Shown here one piece after another: positions 56,367 to 64,000 of a DNA stretch of 64,000 nucleotides (within the stretch, counting starts at the first letter, position 1; each line of letters starts with the position of its first letter). Source of the stretch: VAUL01 sp964603155 (GTDB taxonomy: Bacteria > Desulfobacterota > Desulfuromonadia > Desulfuromonadales > BM103); assembly GCA_964603155.1 (NCBI GenBank), contig CAZRTZ010000004.1, positions 30,104-94,103 on the forward strand. Reading direction: 5' to 3'. Both the position numbers and the translations under genes were made by a program. Under the pieces are notes generated by a model, which saw only the letters and a list, made by a program, of their open reading frames with translations, did not search any database and was not told the DNA's origin.

Positions 56367-58406
56367 ATGAATTCTCTCAAGCTCAAATTCCTCGGCTTGA
56401 CCGGCATCATCCTGGTGGCTGCCATTCTCGGCACCACCTGGTACAACCTCAACACCCAGCGCAGCATCCTCCACAAGATGACCGCCGACCATGCCCACAT
56501 GGTTGCAGAAACGGTCAGCAACAGCGTCATCACCGACATGTCCAACGGGCGCAACGAACAGGTGAACGTCGCCCTTGCCAAGATCGGCCAGGAACAGGCC
56601 ATCTCCGGCCTGCGCATCTTCGACGAAACGGGGCGGGTGGTGATGTCCAGTGACCCGGCCGAAATCGGCGATCTGGTGGCCACTGTCGATCTCCTCGCCT
56701 ATCGCACCGGCAACTTCAACTATACCGACACCCTGAACGGCTCCGAGGCTTTCAGCACCATCATCCCCTTTCAAAACCGGCCCGCCTGCCATTCCTGCCA
56801 CGGGTCGGACAAGGCGGTCATCGGCGTCCTCAACCTGAAGCTCTCCATGGCCGACATGGAGCAGCTGCAGATGAAGAGCCGCAACGCCACCATGGTTGCC
56901 TCCGGTGCGATGCTCCTGCTGCTGGTCCTGAGCATCACCGCTTTCCTGCTGATTTATGTCGATGCGCCAATCCGCAAACTGGTCACCGCCATGGAGTACG
57001 CCGAAAACGGCAATTTCGACCACGCCCGCGCAGCGGTCACCAGCTCCGACGAAATGACCCTGCTGTCGGCCAAATTCAACTTCATGGTCCAGCGCCTGCG
57101 CGAGCTGATGGAAACCACGGTACGCCACGAGCGCGAGCTGGCCATCACCCAGGAGAAGCTGGCCCACACCGAAGAGGTGCAGTCGCTCAACTCCACCCTT
57201 GAGGAGCGCCTCAAGGAGATCGAGTATCTGAACATCAACCTCGAGGAACGCATCGAGGAGATCGAGGAGGCCAACTTCAAGATCGCCGACCTCGCCAGCG
57301 ATCTCGAGGGGAAAAACCTGCGCCTGGGCAACACCGTCGAGCGTTTGCAGTCGCTCTACCAGGTGGGGCTGGCCATCAACTCCACGGTCAGCACCAGCGA
57401 ACTGCTCGACACCATCTGCCAGAAGGCCACCGAGACCCTGAAGGGGCAGGTCGGCTATATCCTCATGCACAACGAGGCCACCGGCCAGCTCAAGATCGGG
57501 GCGACCTGCGGCACCCCCTCGGAGTTCGAACAGCACTCGGAAATCCCGCTGAAGCCGGGCGGTGTATCATTCTGGGTGATCGCCAACAACAAGCCGATCG
57601 TCATCGAAAACGTCGACAAGCACGACATGTTCAACAAGATGAGCCGGCTCGGCTTCGCCCGGGAATCGGTGGTGTGCGCGCCCATTACCGATCACGGCAA
57701 AGTGCTTGGCACCATCACCATCTCCAACCCGGTGGATGGCTCGCGTTACACCCATGAGGATCTCGAACTGCTCGTAACCATCGCCGCCCAGGCGAGCGTC
57801 GCCCTCGGCAATGCCCGCCTTTACGAGGAGCAGGAGCAGACCTACCTCAACACCGTGCAGGCCCTGGTTTCCGCCATCGAAGCCAGCGACGCCTACACCC
57901 GTGGCCATTCCGAGCGGGTTACGCGCTTGAGCATGGCCCTGGGCAAGCAGGTCGGTCTCGACGACGAGGCTCTGCACCGCCTGGAACGTGCCGCCGTCCT
58001 GCACGACATCGGCAAGATCGGCATCGACATCAATCTCCTCCACAAGCGCGAGAAGCTCTCCCCGGCCGACATCGAGGTTCTCAAGCAGCACCCCTCGATC
58101 GGCGTGCGCATTCTCGAACCGATCCGTTTCCTTGCGCCGATCCGCAATATCATCGAGCAGCATCACGAGCGCTACGACGGCCAGGGCTATCCCCAGGGGC
58201 TCTTCGGCGACGAATCACTCCCCGAAGCCCGAGTCCTGGCGATCTGCGACACCTACGACGCCATGACCTCGGACCGCCCCTACCGCAAGGCGCTCCCTCA
58301 GGACGTTGCCATCCAGGAGATTCGCGACCACGCCGGCCGGCAGTTCGACCCGCTAATGGCCGAGGCCTTCATCGCCCTGTGCGCTGACGGCCAGCTGCCA
58401 ACCTGA
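56367..58406 (+). CDS. Haem-binding HD-GYP c-di-GMP phosphodiesterase sensor
   Basis: The 679-residue protein has two membrane helices (about 8-26 and 176-198) flanking a periplasmic domain that carries CHSCH at 141-145, a CxxCH c-type-haem site, in FQNRPACHSCHGSDK. Inside the cell follow HAMP (199-250), a coiled coil (255-330), GAF (about 335-490), and an HD-GYP domain (505-679): HD at 546-547, QHHERYDGQGYP with His599, His600 and the GYP signature. All catalytic residues I can check are present, so c-di-GMP hydrolysis is expected. The haem domain probably senses gas or redox state. The GGDEF gene follows after three bases. Confidence 0.93.
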   Translation: MNSLKLKFLGLTGIILVAAILGTTWYNLNTQRSILHKMTADHAHMVAETVSNSVITDMSNGRNEQVNVALAKIGQEQAISGLRIFDETGRVVMSSDPAEIGDLVATVDLLAYRTGNFNYTDTLNGSEAFSTIIPFQNRPACHSCHGSDKAVIGVLNLKLSMADMEQLQMKSRNATMVASGAMLLLLVLSITAFLLIYVDAPIRKLVTAMEYAENGNFDHARAAVTSSDEMTLLSAKFNFMVQRLRELMETTVRHERELAITQEKLAHTEEVQSLNSTLEERLKEIEYLNINLEERIEEIEEANFKIADLASDLEGKNLRLGNTVERLQSLYQVGLAINSTVSTSELLDTICQKATETLKGQVGYILMHNEATGQLKIGATCGTPSEFEQHSEIPLKPGGVSFWVIANNKPIVIENVDKHDMFNKMSRLGFARESVVCAPITDHGKVLGTITISNPVDGSRYTHEDLELLVTIAAQASVALGNARLYEEQEQTYLNTVQALVSAIEASDAYTRGHSERVTRLSMALGKQVGLDDEALHRLERAAVLHDIGKIGIDINLLHKREKLSPADIEVLKQHPSIGVRILEPIRFLAPIRNIIEQHHERYDGQGYPQGLFGDESLPEARVLAICDTYDAMTSDRPYRKALPQDVAIQEIRDHAGRQFDPLMAEAFIALCADGQLPT

Positions 58407-58409
58407 TTG

Positions 58410-60620
58410 ATGGCTTCTCCCGCCGAATCTCCACCGGAAGCCCTCCCCAAGCGATTCAAGCGGGGTCTTGGCCTCACGGCCAAGCTGACCCTACCACTGA
58501 TCCTTATCCTCACGTTGCTGGCCGTCGCATCGATTTTCGGCTCGATACAGCTGATTCGCGAAAGCACAGCCTCGACCCAGCACCAGCGGCTCAACGCCGT
58601 CAAAGAGGTGATCTTTCGTGAATTCAAGCAGCAGGAAGAGCTGCTCGGCACGTACATCACGTTCCTGGAACAGTTTCAAGCTCTAAGCCAGGAGGGCGCC
58701 GGCCGCGCTGAAACGGCAATCCTGCAGGATCGCGTCTACACTGCCCTCGAAAAAGAGCGCATCAGCGTCGCCTTCTACCCCGCCGGCAAGGACATCTCCC
58801 TGCCAAAACCGCTGCCGGAGCTGCTCGCCCAGGTGCAGCGCAGCGGGCAGACGGCTTATCGCTATTTGAATGATCTTAGCGGCATGCCAACGCTGGTCGC
58901 GGTCACCCCCCTTTACAAAGGCCGGCAGATCACCATGCTAATGGTGATGACCAGTTCCTTCGGTAGCGATTTCCTCGACAAAATCGTTTCGCCCCTCGGC
59001 GTCGGGGCATCGCTCCATGACCTGAGCGGCAAGACTCTGGCCAGCAGCTCTGAGCACACCTCGCCCATGGAGCTGTCCATGGAGCAGCTCAAGGCGCTGG
59101 CCGCTAAGGGAACCTTCTACACAGAGCATCCTTCCCCGGAGGGGGTCATCAACCACCTGTTCGCGCTCTTGCCGGTCGGCAGCAGCGACTTGCTCATGCT
59201 CTCCGTCGAAAGCGCCGGCTCCGCTGTCGCAGAATTCGAATCGGCCATGCTCACGCGCCTGGCGATCACCATCGGGCTGGCCCTGATTTTCGGCGTCATC
59301 ATCTATTTCCGCGCCATTGCCATTATTACCGAACCGGCACGCGAACTGGTCGCTGCGGCCAAGGCCATCAGTCGCGGCAATTTCTCTTACCGCATCAAGG
59401 CCTTCCCCAGGGACGAACTCGGCGAGGTCGCCACCACCTTCAACCAGATGGCGGAGCAGATCGATATCATCTATCAGCAAAAGACCGAGAAGGACACCGA
59501 GACGGTCATCGCCCTGCAGGAAGCCAAAGCGCGCGCCCTGCTCGATCACAAGAACCGGGAAGTCGAACGGGTCAACGAGGAGCTGCGCGCCCATCTGCGC
59601 GAAGTCTCGGCACTTTACCAGCTCAACCAGGCCATGGTTGCGAACGCCGACCTGCAGGTCATGTTCGACCGGGCCCTCCAGACCATCATCGAGACCCTCG
59701 GTTGCGACCATGCCGTGGTTTTGCTCTTCAATCCACGCGACAATCTGCTAGAAGTGGCCCGCTTTGCCGGGCTGAGCGCCAACACCATCGAAGAGGTCAA
59801 ATTCCGCCTCGACCAGGGGATTACGGGGCTGGCCGCCAGCGGCCTGAAGCAGATTTATGTCAAGGATGTCACCAAGGATCAGCGCTACCTCAGCTATCAC
59901 GCCCAGGTTGCGGTCCGCGGATCGTTCGTCGCCACCCCGCTGGTCGTCAAGGGGCGCTTGATCGGCGTTCTCAACCTGCACAAGCGCGAGGCCAATGCCT
60001 TCCCGGCTTCGGAGCTGAAAATGGTTCAGGCGATCGCCAACCAGATGGCCATCGTCACCGAAAACACCCGCCTCATCGAGAAAGCCCGCGACAGTGCCAA
60101 CATCGACGATGTCACCGGTCTGGCCAACCGTCGCTACTTCCAGGAGATCCTCAAACGTGAGGTGGCCCAGGCGCGGCGTTTCAACTCCACCTTCTCGGTC
60201 ATCATGTGCACCATTGACGACTTCGATCTCTACATCGGGCAACACAGCCATGCCCGGGGCGAGGCGCTGTTGCATCAGGTCGGCAACCTGCTCCTGGACA
60301 ACACACGCGGGATCGATCTGGTCTGCCGCTTCGGCAGCCAGGATTTCGCCATCCTCCTCCCCAAGACCAGGAAGGACGGGGGCGTTGCCGCAGCCGAGAA
60401 ACTGCGCCAGACCATGGAGAAGGTGCTCGTCCCGGGGGGTGAGGCCGACCAAGCGCCGCGACAGGTCACGCTCTCTTTCGGTGTGGCTGAATTCCCCACC
60501 GACAGCAAGAATATCTACGAACTGATCAATCAGGCAGACCGGGCTCTGCACCAGGCGCGCAGCACCGGCAGCAATCGCACCCTGGCCTGGGAAGAGTTCA
60601 TGGCCACAGAAGACACTTAA
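58410..60620 (+). CDS. Membrane HAMP-GAF-GGDEF protein with degenerate active site
   Basis: The 736-residue protein has a membrane helix near residue 26-48, a periplasmic sensor domain of ~230 residues (Cache-like), a second helix near 280, HAMP, coiled coil, GAF (about 400-560) and a GGDEF domain. Its active site reads RFGSQDF (residues 640-646) instead of RYGGEEF, and the first metal-binding Asp is Thr in MCTIDDF, so diguanylate cyclase activity is unlikely. The RGID at 633-636, five residues upstream, is the inhibitory I-site, intact. I infer a c-di-GMP receptor or modulator. It starts three bases after the HD-GYP gene. Confidence 0.88.
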   Translation: MASPAESPPEALPKRFKRGLGLTAKLTLPLILILTLLAVASIFGSIQLIRESTASTQHQRLNAVKEVIFREFKQQEELLGTYITFLEQFQALSQEGAGRAETAILQDRVYTALEKERISVAFYPAGKDISLPKPLPELLAQVQRSGQTAYRYLNDLSGMPTLVAVTPLYKGRQITMLMVMTSSFGSDFLDKIVSPLGVGASLHDLSGKTLASSSEHTSPMELSMEQLKALAAKGTFYTEHPSPEGVINHLFALLPVGSSDLLMLSVESAGSAVAEFESAMLTRLAITIGLALIFGVIIYFRAIAIITEPARELVAAAKAISRGNFSYRIKAFPRDELGEVATTFNQMAEQIDIIYQQKTEKDTETVIALQEAKARALLDHKNREVERVNEELRAHLREVSALYQLNQAMVANADLQVMFDRALQTIIETLGCDHAVVLLFNPRDNLLEVARFAGLSANTIEEVKFRLDQGITGLAASGLKQIYVKDVTKDQRYLSYHAQVAVRGSFVATPLVVKGRLIGVLNLHKREANAFPASELKMVQAIANQMAIVTENTRLIEKARDSANIDDVTGLANRRYFQEILKREVAQARRFNSTFSVIMCTIDDFDLYIGQHSHARGEALLHQVGNLLLDNTRGIDLVCRFGSQDFAILLPKTRKDGGVAAAEKLRQTMEKVLVPGGEADQAPRQVTLSFGVAEFPTDSKNIYELINQADRALHQARSTGSNRTLAWEEFMATEDT

Positions 60621-60650
60621 ACTCCCGACCTCCGCAGGAAGCTCAAATTT

Positions 60651-60685
60651 GTAGGGGGGACCGAGCCTGGCTCGGTCCCCCCTAC
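60651..60685. repeat. Perfect palindrome between GGDEF gene and argC
   Basis: Arms GTAGGGGGGACCGAGCC (60651-60667) and GGCTCGGTCCCCCCTAC (60669-60685) around one base. It lies between convergent genes and resembles the GTAGGGGCGACC repeats common in related genomes (from memory). Possible bidirectional terminator. Confidence 0.85.
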
Positions 60686-60719
60686 GATTAGCTGGCCACC
60701 GCTCTTGCGGTTGCGCTGG

Positions 60720-61757
60720 TTACGGAAACAGTGGCGCCCCGCGCAGACCGGCCTCCTCGGCACACCCAAGCATCAGGTTCATGTTCTGTAGCGCCTGTCC
60801 GGCGGCGCCCTTGACCAGGTTATCGATCGTCGCAACGGCAATCACCCGCCGGGTGCGAGGATCGACGGCTAGACCAACGTCGCAGAAGTTGCTCCCGCGC
60901 ACCTGGCTGATGTTCGGCAGGACCCCTTTGGGAAGGATCCGCACGAAGGGTTCATCGACATACTCCTGCCGGTACAGGGCCAGCAGGTCGTCCACCGAGG
61001 AGGAGCCTGCCAGCGCCGCGTAGCAGGTACTGAGAATCCCCCGGTTGGCCGGCACCAGGTGCGGCGTGAAGCTGATGGTCACCGGCACCCCGGCCACGCA
61101 GCTCAGAGTCTGCTCGATCTCTGGGGTATGGCGGTGACGCGGCAGGCCGTAGGCTTTGAAACCTTCGTTGACTTCGCAGTACAGCGTATCGACCTTGGCC
61201 GCCCGGCCGGCACCGCTGGTTCCGGACTTGCTGTCGATGATGATGGTCGCAGGGTCGATCAGGCGGTGGCGCAGCAGCGGAAGCAGCGCCAGGGCGGCAC
61301 TGGTCGGGTAGCAGCCGGGATTGGCGATCAGCCGTGCCTCCCTGATGCGCTCGCGGTAAAGTTCAGGAAGTCCATAGACCGCTTCGGCGAGCAACTCCGG
61401 GGTCTGGTGCGGCTCATACCACTCGGCATACACCGACGCATCGCGCAAACGGTAGTCGGCGGAAAGATCGACCACCCGGCAGCCGGCAGCCAGCAGGTCG
61501 GGGACCATCCCCATCGCCGCCTGATGCGGCACCGCCAGGAAGACCACGTCGGCCCGGCCGGCCAACTCCGCCGCTTCGAGCGCTTCGAATTTCAGATCGT
61601 AAATCCCTGCCAGAGAGGGGAAGGTGGCGCTCAGCGGCTGGCCGGCCTGCTGCCGCGACGTCACGCAGGTCACTTCGACCTCCGGATGCCCGGCCAGCAG
61701 GCGCAGCAGTTCGACTCCGGTATAACCACTGGCACCGACGACAGCAACTCTGTGCAT
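60720..61757 (-). CDS. argC: N-acetyl-gamma-glutamyl-phosphate reductase
   Basis: ArgC reduces N-acetylglutamyl phosphate with NADPH in arginine synthesis. The 345-residue protein has VAVVGASGYTGVELLRLLAGHP at the N-terminus and the catalytic ARLIANPGCYPTSAALALLPLL, with Cys in NPGCYPT, then HRHTPEIEQ. Length is typical. It is 152 bases from the rpsI stop and in the same orientation as rplM-rpsI, the common rplM-rpsI-argC order. Confidence 0.96.
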   Translation of the reverse strand: MHRVAVVGASGYTGVELLRLLAGHPEVEVTCVTSRQQAGQPLSATFPSLAGIYDLKFEALEAAELAGRADVVFLAVPHQAAMGMVPDLLAAGCRVVDLSADYRLRDASVYAEWYEPHQTPELLAEAVYGLPELYRERIREARLIANPGCYPTSAALALLPLLRHRLIDPATIIIDSKSGTSGAGRAAKVDTLYCEVNEGFKAYGLPRHRHTPEIEQTLSCVAGVPVTISFTPHLVPANRGILSTCYAALAGSSSVDDLLALYRQEYVDEPFVRILPKGVLPNISQVRGSNFCDVGLAVDPRTRRVIAVATIDNLVKGAAGQALQNMNLMLGCAEEAGLRGAPLFP

Positions 61758-61852
61758 GACGAACTCCTTTATAGCCGTGAGGAGTGAAGAGTAAGGGGGG
61801 AGGCGTCACTTCCTCAGGAATGAAACGACTGTACGCCGCACACCTCACGAAA

Positions 61853-61881
61853 AAAGGGGAACCCTCGCGGGCTCCCCTTTC
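61853..61881 (-). terminator. Intrinsic terminator of rplM-rpsI
   Basis: On the minus strand AAAGGGGAGCCC pairs with GGGTTCCCCTTT (one G-U) around GCGA and is followed by further Ts. It lies 30 bases past the rpsI stop, between it and argC. Confidence 0.8.
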
Positions 61882-61910
61882 GATTTGCTGCTTCTTCCTC
61901 GAAGGGAAGC

Positions 61911-62303
61911 TTAGCGCTTGGAGAACTGGAAGCTGCGGCGCGCCGCGGCCTTGCCGTACTTCTTGCGTTCCTTGACGCGGCTGTCGCGGGTGACGAAGCC
62001 GGCCTTCTTCAGGGCGCCGCGCAGATCGGCGTCGGCTTCCATCAGCGCCTTGGTGATGCCGTGCTTGATCGCCCCGGCCTGACCCGAAGGGCCACCGCCG
62101 CAGACGTTGACGAAGATATCGAATTTGCCGACGTTGCCGGTCAGCTCCAGCGGCTGGCGGATGACCATCTTCGAGGTCTCACGACCGAAATATTCATCGA
62201 TCGACTTCTGATTGACCACGATATTGCCGTTGCCGGGCTTCATCCAGACGCGCGCCACCGAACTCTTGCGCTTGCCGGTTGCGTAAAATTTGCTTTCAGC
62301 CAT
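61911..62303 (-). CDS. rpsI: 30S ribosomal protein S9
   Basis: S9 (130 residues) sits in the head of the 30S subunit with its C-terminus reaching the P-site tRNA. FYATGKRKSSVARVWMKPGNG is the N-terminal signature, QPLELTGNVGKFDIFVNVCGGGPSGQAGAIKHGI the middle, and the tail KERKKYGKAAARRSFQFSKR ends in the invariant SKR. Either of two adjacent ATGs may be the start. It follows rplM by 27 bases. Confidence 0.97.
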   Translation of the reverse strand: MAESKFYATGKRKSSVARVWMKPGNGNIVVNQKSIDEYFGRETSKMVIRQPLELTGNVGKFDIFVNVCGGGPSGQAGAIKHGITKALMEADADLRGALKKAGFVTRDSRVKERKKYGKAAARRSFQFSKR

Positions 62304-62329
62304 CATTGCATCTATCTCCTCGAATCGCC

Positions 62330-62758
62330 TTAGAGCTTCAGCTCACGCGGCTGCTGGGCCTGGTGCGGATGCTCGGCGCCGGTGTAGACCTTGAGTTTGC
62401 GGAACATCAGGCGACCGAGATTGTTCTTCGGCAGCATCCCCTTGACCGCTTTGCGGATCAGTTCCTCGGGCTTCTTCTCCAGAAGCTTGCCGGCCGAAAT
62501 CTCCTTGAGACCGCCCGGATGAGTGCTGTGGCTGTAATACATCTTCTTGTTGAGCTTGTCGCCGGTCAACTTGACCTTCTCGGCATTCAGCACGATGACG
62601 AAATCCCCGGTATCCACGCTCGGGGTGTAGATCGCCTTGTGCTTGCCGCGCAGGATGCGGGCGATTTCGGTCGCGGCCCGACCCAGCACCTGATTTTCAA
62701 GGTCGACCACGAACCAGCTCTTCTGCAAGTCGGCCTTCTTGGCGGTAATGGTACTCAT
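62330..62758 (-). CDS. rplM: 50S ribosomal protein L13
   Basis: L13 is an early-assembling 23S rRNA-binding protein. The 142-residue sequence has WFVVDLENQVLGRAATEIARILRGKHKAIYTPSVDTGDFVIVLNAEKV and the C-terminal VKGMLPKNNLGRLMFRKLKVYTGAEHPHQAQQP, both diagnostic. It starts the rplM-rpsI unit and is followed by a terminator after rpsI. Confidence 0.98.
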   Translation of the reverse strand: MSTITAKKADLQKSWFVVDLENQVLGRAATEIARILRGKHKAIYTPSVDTGDFVIVLNAEKVKLTGDKLNKKMYYSHSTHPGGLKEISAGKLLEKKPEELIRKAVKGMLPKNNLGRLMFRKLKVYTGAEHPHQAQQPRELKL

Positions 62759-62865
62759 TGAATCCTCTCTTGACTGTTTCCGTGATGGTAACGGGGGCTC
62801 ACAGAAGTTGGGAAGTTACCCAAATTCGCAGGGGGTGTCAAGCCCTTTTTCCGGAAAATCGCCGA

Positions 62866-63933
62866 TTAACCGGGGATAAATCCCTGCGGCGGACCAAGCC
62901 GCGCACAAAGGGCCGCCAGCAATTGCACCGTACGCTGCAGATCGTCGAGATCGAGAACCTCCACCGGTGTGTGCATGTAGCGCAGCGGCACGCTGATCAG
63001 GGCGGTCGCCACACCGCCGCGATTGAGCTGCATGACGTTGGCATCGGTGCCGGAGGCACGCGGAATACCCATGACCTGATAAGCGATGCCTTCGTCGCGG
63101 GCGGTTGTGGTGAGCAGTTCAAACAGCGCCGGGTTGATGTTGGGGCCGCGGGCAAGGACCGGACCCTGCCCCAGCTTGATCTCGCCGGCGTGCTTGTGGT
63201 CGGCATCCGGGTAGTCGCTGGCAAAGCCGACCTCCACGGCAATGCCGAAATCGGGGTCGACCCCGTAGGCGCTGGCGGTGCCGCCACGCAGCCCGACCTC
63301 CTCCTGCACGGTGCTCACCCCGACCACGGTGACCTGCTGATCACCGCGCCGCCGCACCTCGCGCAACACCTGGGCGACCACATAGGCCCCGATCTTGTCG
63401 TCGAAGGCCCGCGAGGTGACCTTCGTCCCCTGCAAACGCTCGACGCCGACGGCAAACGTGACCGGGTCGCCGATCGCCACCAAGTCCTGCGCGGCGGCCT
63501 TGTCGACGCAGCCGATGTCGATGAACTGGTTCTTGAACGGCATGACCTTGTCACGCTCGCTGTTCTCCAGGTGGTGGATCGGCCGGCGCCCGACCACGCC
63601 GGGGAGCGGCCCTGCCGCCGTGTGCACCATGACGCGCTGCCCCGGCACCAGGTGCGCATCCACGCCGCCGATTGGCGCGAAGAAGAGGAAGCCCCGGTCG
63701 TCGATGTACTTGACCATGAAGCCGATCTCGTCGCAGTGCCCGGCCAGCATCAGGCGCGGCGCCCCGGGCGGGCCGTTGAGCGTGGCGATCACGTTGCCGA
63801 GCACATCGGTGCGCAACTCGTCCGCCACCCCGTCCAGCGCCTTGCGGATCACCCGCTGCGCCGGCTGCTCGAATCCCGACGGGCTGGGGGCCTCGACGAG
63901 TTCCTGGAAAAACTGGAAATCATGGTCGGTCAT
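62866..63933 (-). CDS. M42-family aminopeptidase
   Basis: The 355-residue protein has the M42 metal sites: LAGHCDEIGFMV (residues 65-75), FDDKIGAYVVAQVL with the bridging Asp, STVQEEVGLRGG with the catalytic Glu pair, and YMHTPVEVLDLDDL. M42 enzymes (FrvX/glutamyl aminopeptidase type) form dodecameric tetrahedral shells that trim peptides. The specific substrate is unknown. The start is the ATG at 63933, 12 bases past a tandem array, with no strong ribosome-binding site. Confidence 0.93.
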   Translation of the reverse strand: MTDHDFQFFQELVEAPSPSGFEQPAQRVIRKALDGVADELRTDVLGNVIATLNGPPGAPRLMLAGHCDEIGFMVKYIDDRGFLFFAPIGGVDAHLVPGQRVMVHTAAGPLPGVVGRRPIHHLENSERDKVMPFKNQFIDIGCVDKAAAQDLVAIGDPVTFAVGVERLQGTKVTSRAFDDKIGAYVVAQVLREVRRRGDQQVTVVGVSTVQEEVGLRGGTASAYGVDPDFGIAVEVGFASDYPDADHKHAGEIKLGQGPVLARGPNINPALFELLTTTARDEGIAYQVMGIPRASGTDANVMQLNRGGVATALISVPLRYMHTPVEVLDLDDLQRTVQLLAALCARLGPPQGFIPG

Positions 63934-63945
63934 TAGTGGGAACCT

Positions 63946-64000
63946 GTTGAGTCGTTGAGTCGTTGAGTCGTTGAGTCGTTGAGTCGTTGAGTCGTTGAGT
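63946..64000. repeat. Octanucleotide tandem array (GTTGAGTC)
   Basis: At least 6.9 perfect copies of GTTGAGTC up to the window edge, immediately upstream of the M42 gene. The array continues beyond the window. Confidence 0.97.

Noticed and set aside
63946..64000. CRISPR or origin iterons
   Set aside because: Eight-base perfect repeats without spacers and without a replication gene nearby.

Overview
ORGANISM AND DATA QUALITY. This looks like one chromosomal scaffold from a Gram-negative, GC-rich deltaproteobacterium of the Desulfuromonadales (Geobacter/Desulfuromonas-like). The support is the gene order rpsB-tsf-pyrH-frr-uppS-cdsA, the block kdsB/pyrG-kdsA-kdsD-kdsC-lptC-lptA-lptB-rpoN-hpf-ptsN-hprK-rapZ-PTS, queA-tgt-yajC-secD-secF, a c-type-haem HD-GYP sensor and a proton-pumping pyrophosphatase; the taxon is inferred from context, not from a search. 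It is a draft assembly. There are N-runs at 8587-8596, 11519-11618 and 24895-24904, and the last is flanked by an Illumina Nextera adapter and a fold-back palindrome that truncate pyrG. LAYOUT. 1-4292 (minus): translation and envelope operon rpsB-tsf-pyrH-frr-ferredoxin-uppS-cdsA. 4504-6763 (plus): LPS export permeases lptF-lptG. 6917-11499 (minus): ahcY, a gap-broken glycine-zipper lipoprotein, a GT2 glycosyltransferase and metK (both arms of the SAM cycle). 11721-19056 (minus): a regulatory/PTS operon (hpf, ptsN, hprK, rapZ, mannose-type EIIA-B-C-D, HPr, EI). 19170-26410 (minus): rpoN, lptB-A-C, kdsC-kdsD-kdsA and truncated pyrG. 26587-36119 (plus): assimilatory sulfate island (Rrf2 regulator, sbp, cysTWA, cysH, cysD, cysN with a decayed APS-kinase domain, siroheme sulfite reductase), apparently inserted between pyrG and kdsB. 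36206-40552 (minus): kdsB, a small hypothetical protein and carB. 40783-42034 (plus): ferritin-like, YkgJ-like and RDD proteins. 42035-48920 (minus): kup, an unrecognised protein, hppA and recJ. 48908-56142 (minus): beta-helix lipoprotein, TPR protein, secF-secD-yajC, tgt, queA and DUF2065. 56367-60620 (plus): two adjacent c-di-GMP sensors. 60720-63933 (minus): argC, rpsI-rplM and an M42 peptidase. HOW THE GENES WORK TOGETHER. All four KDO-synthesis steps (kdsD, kdsA, kdsC, kdsB) and the Lpt components A, B, C, F and G are present, so much of the LPS core and export machinery is encoded here. EI, HPr, HPr kinase, PtsN, RapZ and RpoN sit together, tying phosphotransfer to sigma-54 and envelope control. 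The sulfate island covers uptake through APS to sulfide. The haem-binding HD-GYP phosphodiesterase and its GGDEF-like partner probably form one redox- or gas-sensing c-di-GMP module. REPEATS. The intergenic DNA is rich in small repeats: hairpins with a GGGGACRG core, two homologous ~105-119-nt hairpin elements in opposite orientation, and three 7-8-nt tandem arrays. No tRNA, rRNA, CRISPR array, transposase or phage gene was recognised, and no gene-free stretch exceeds about 300 bases.
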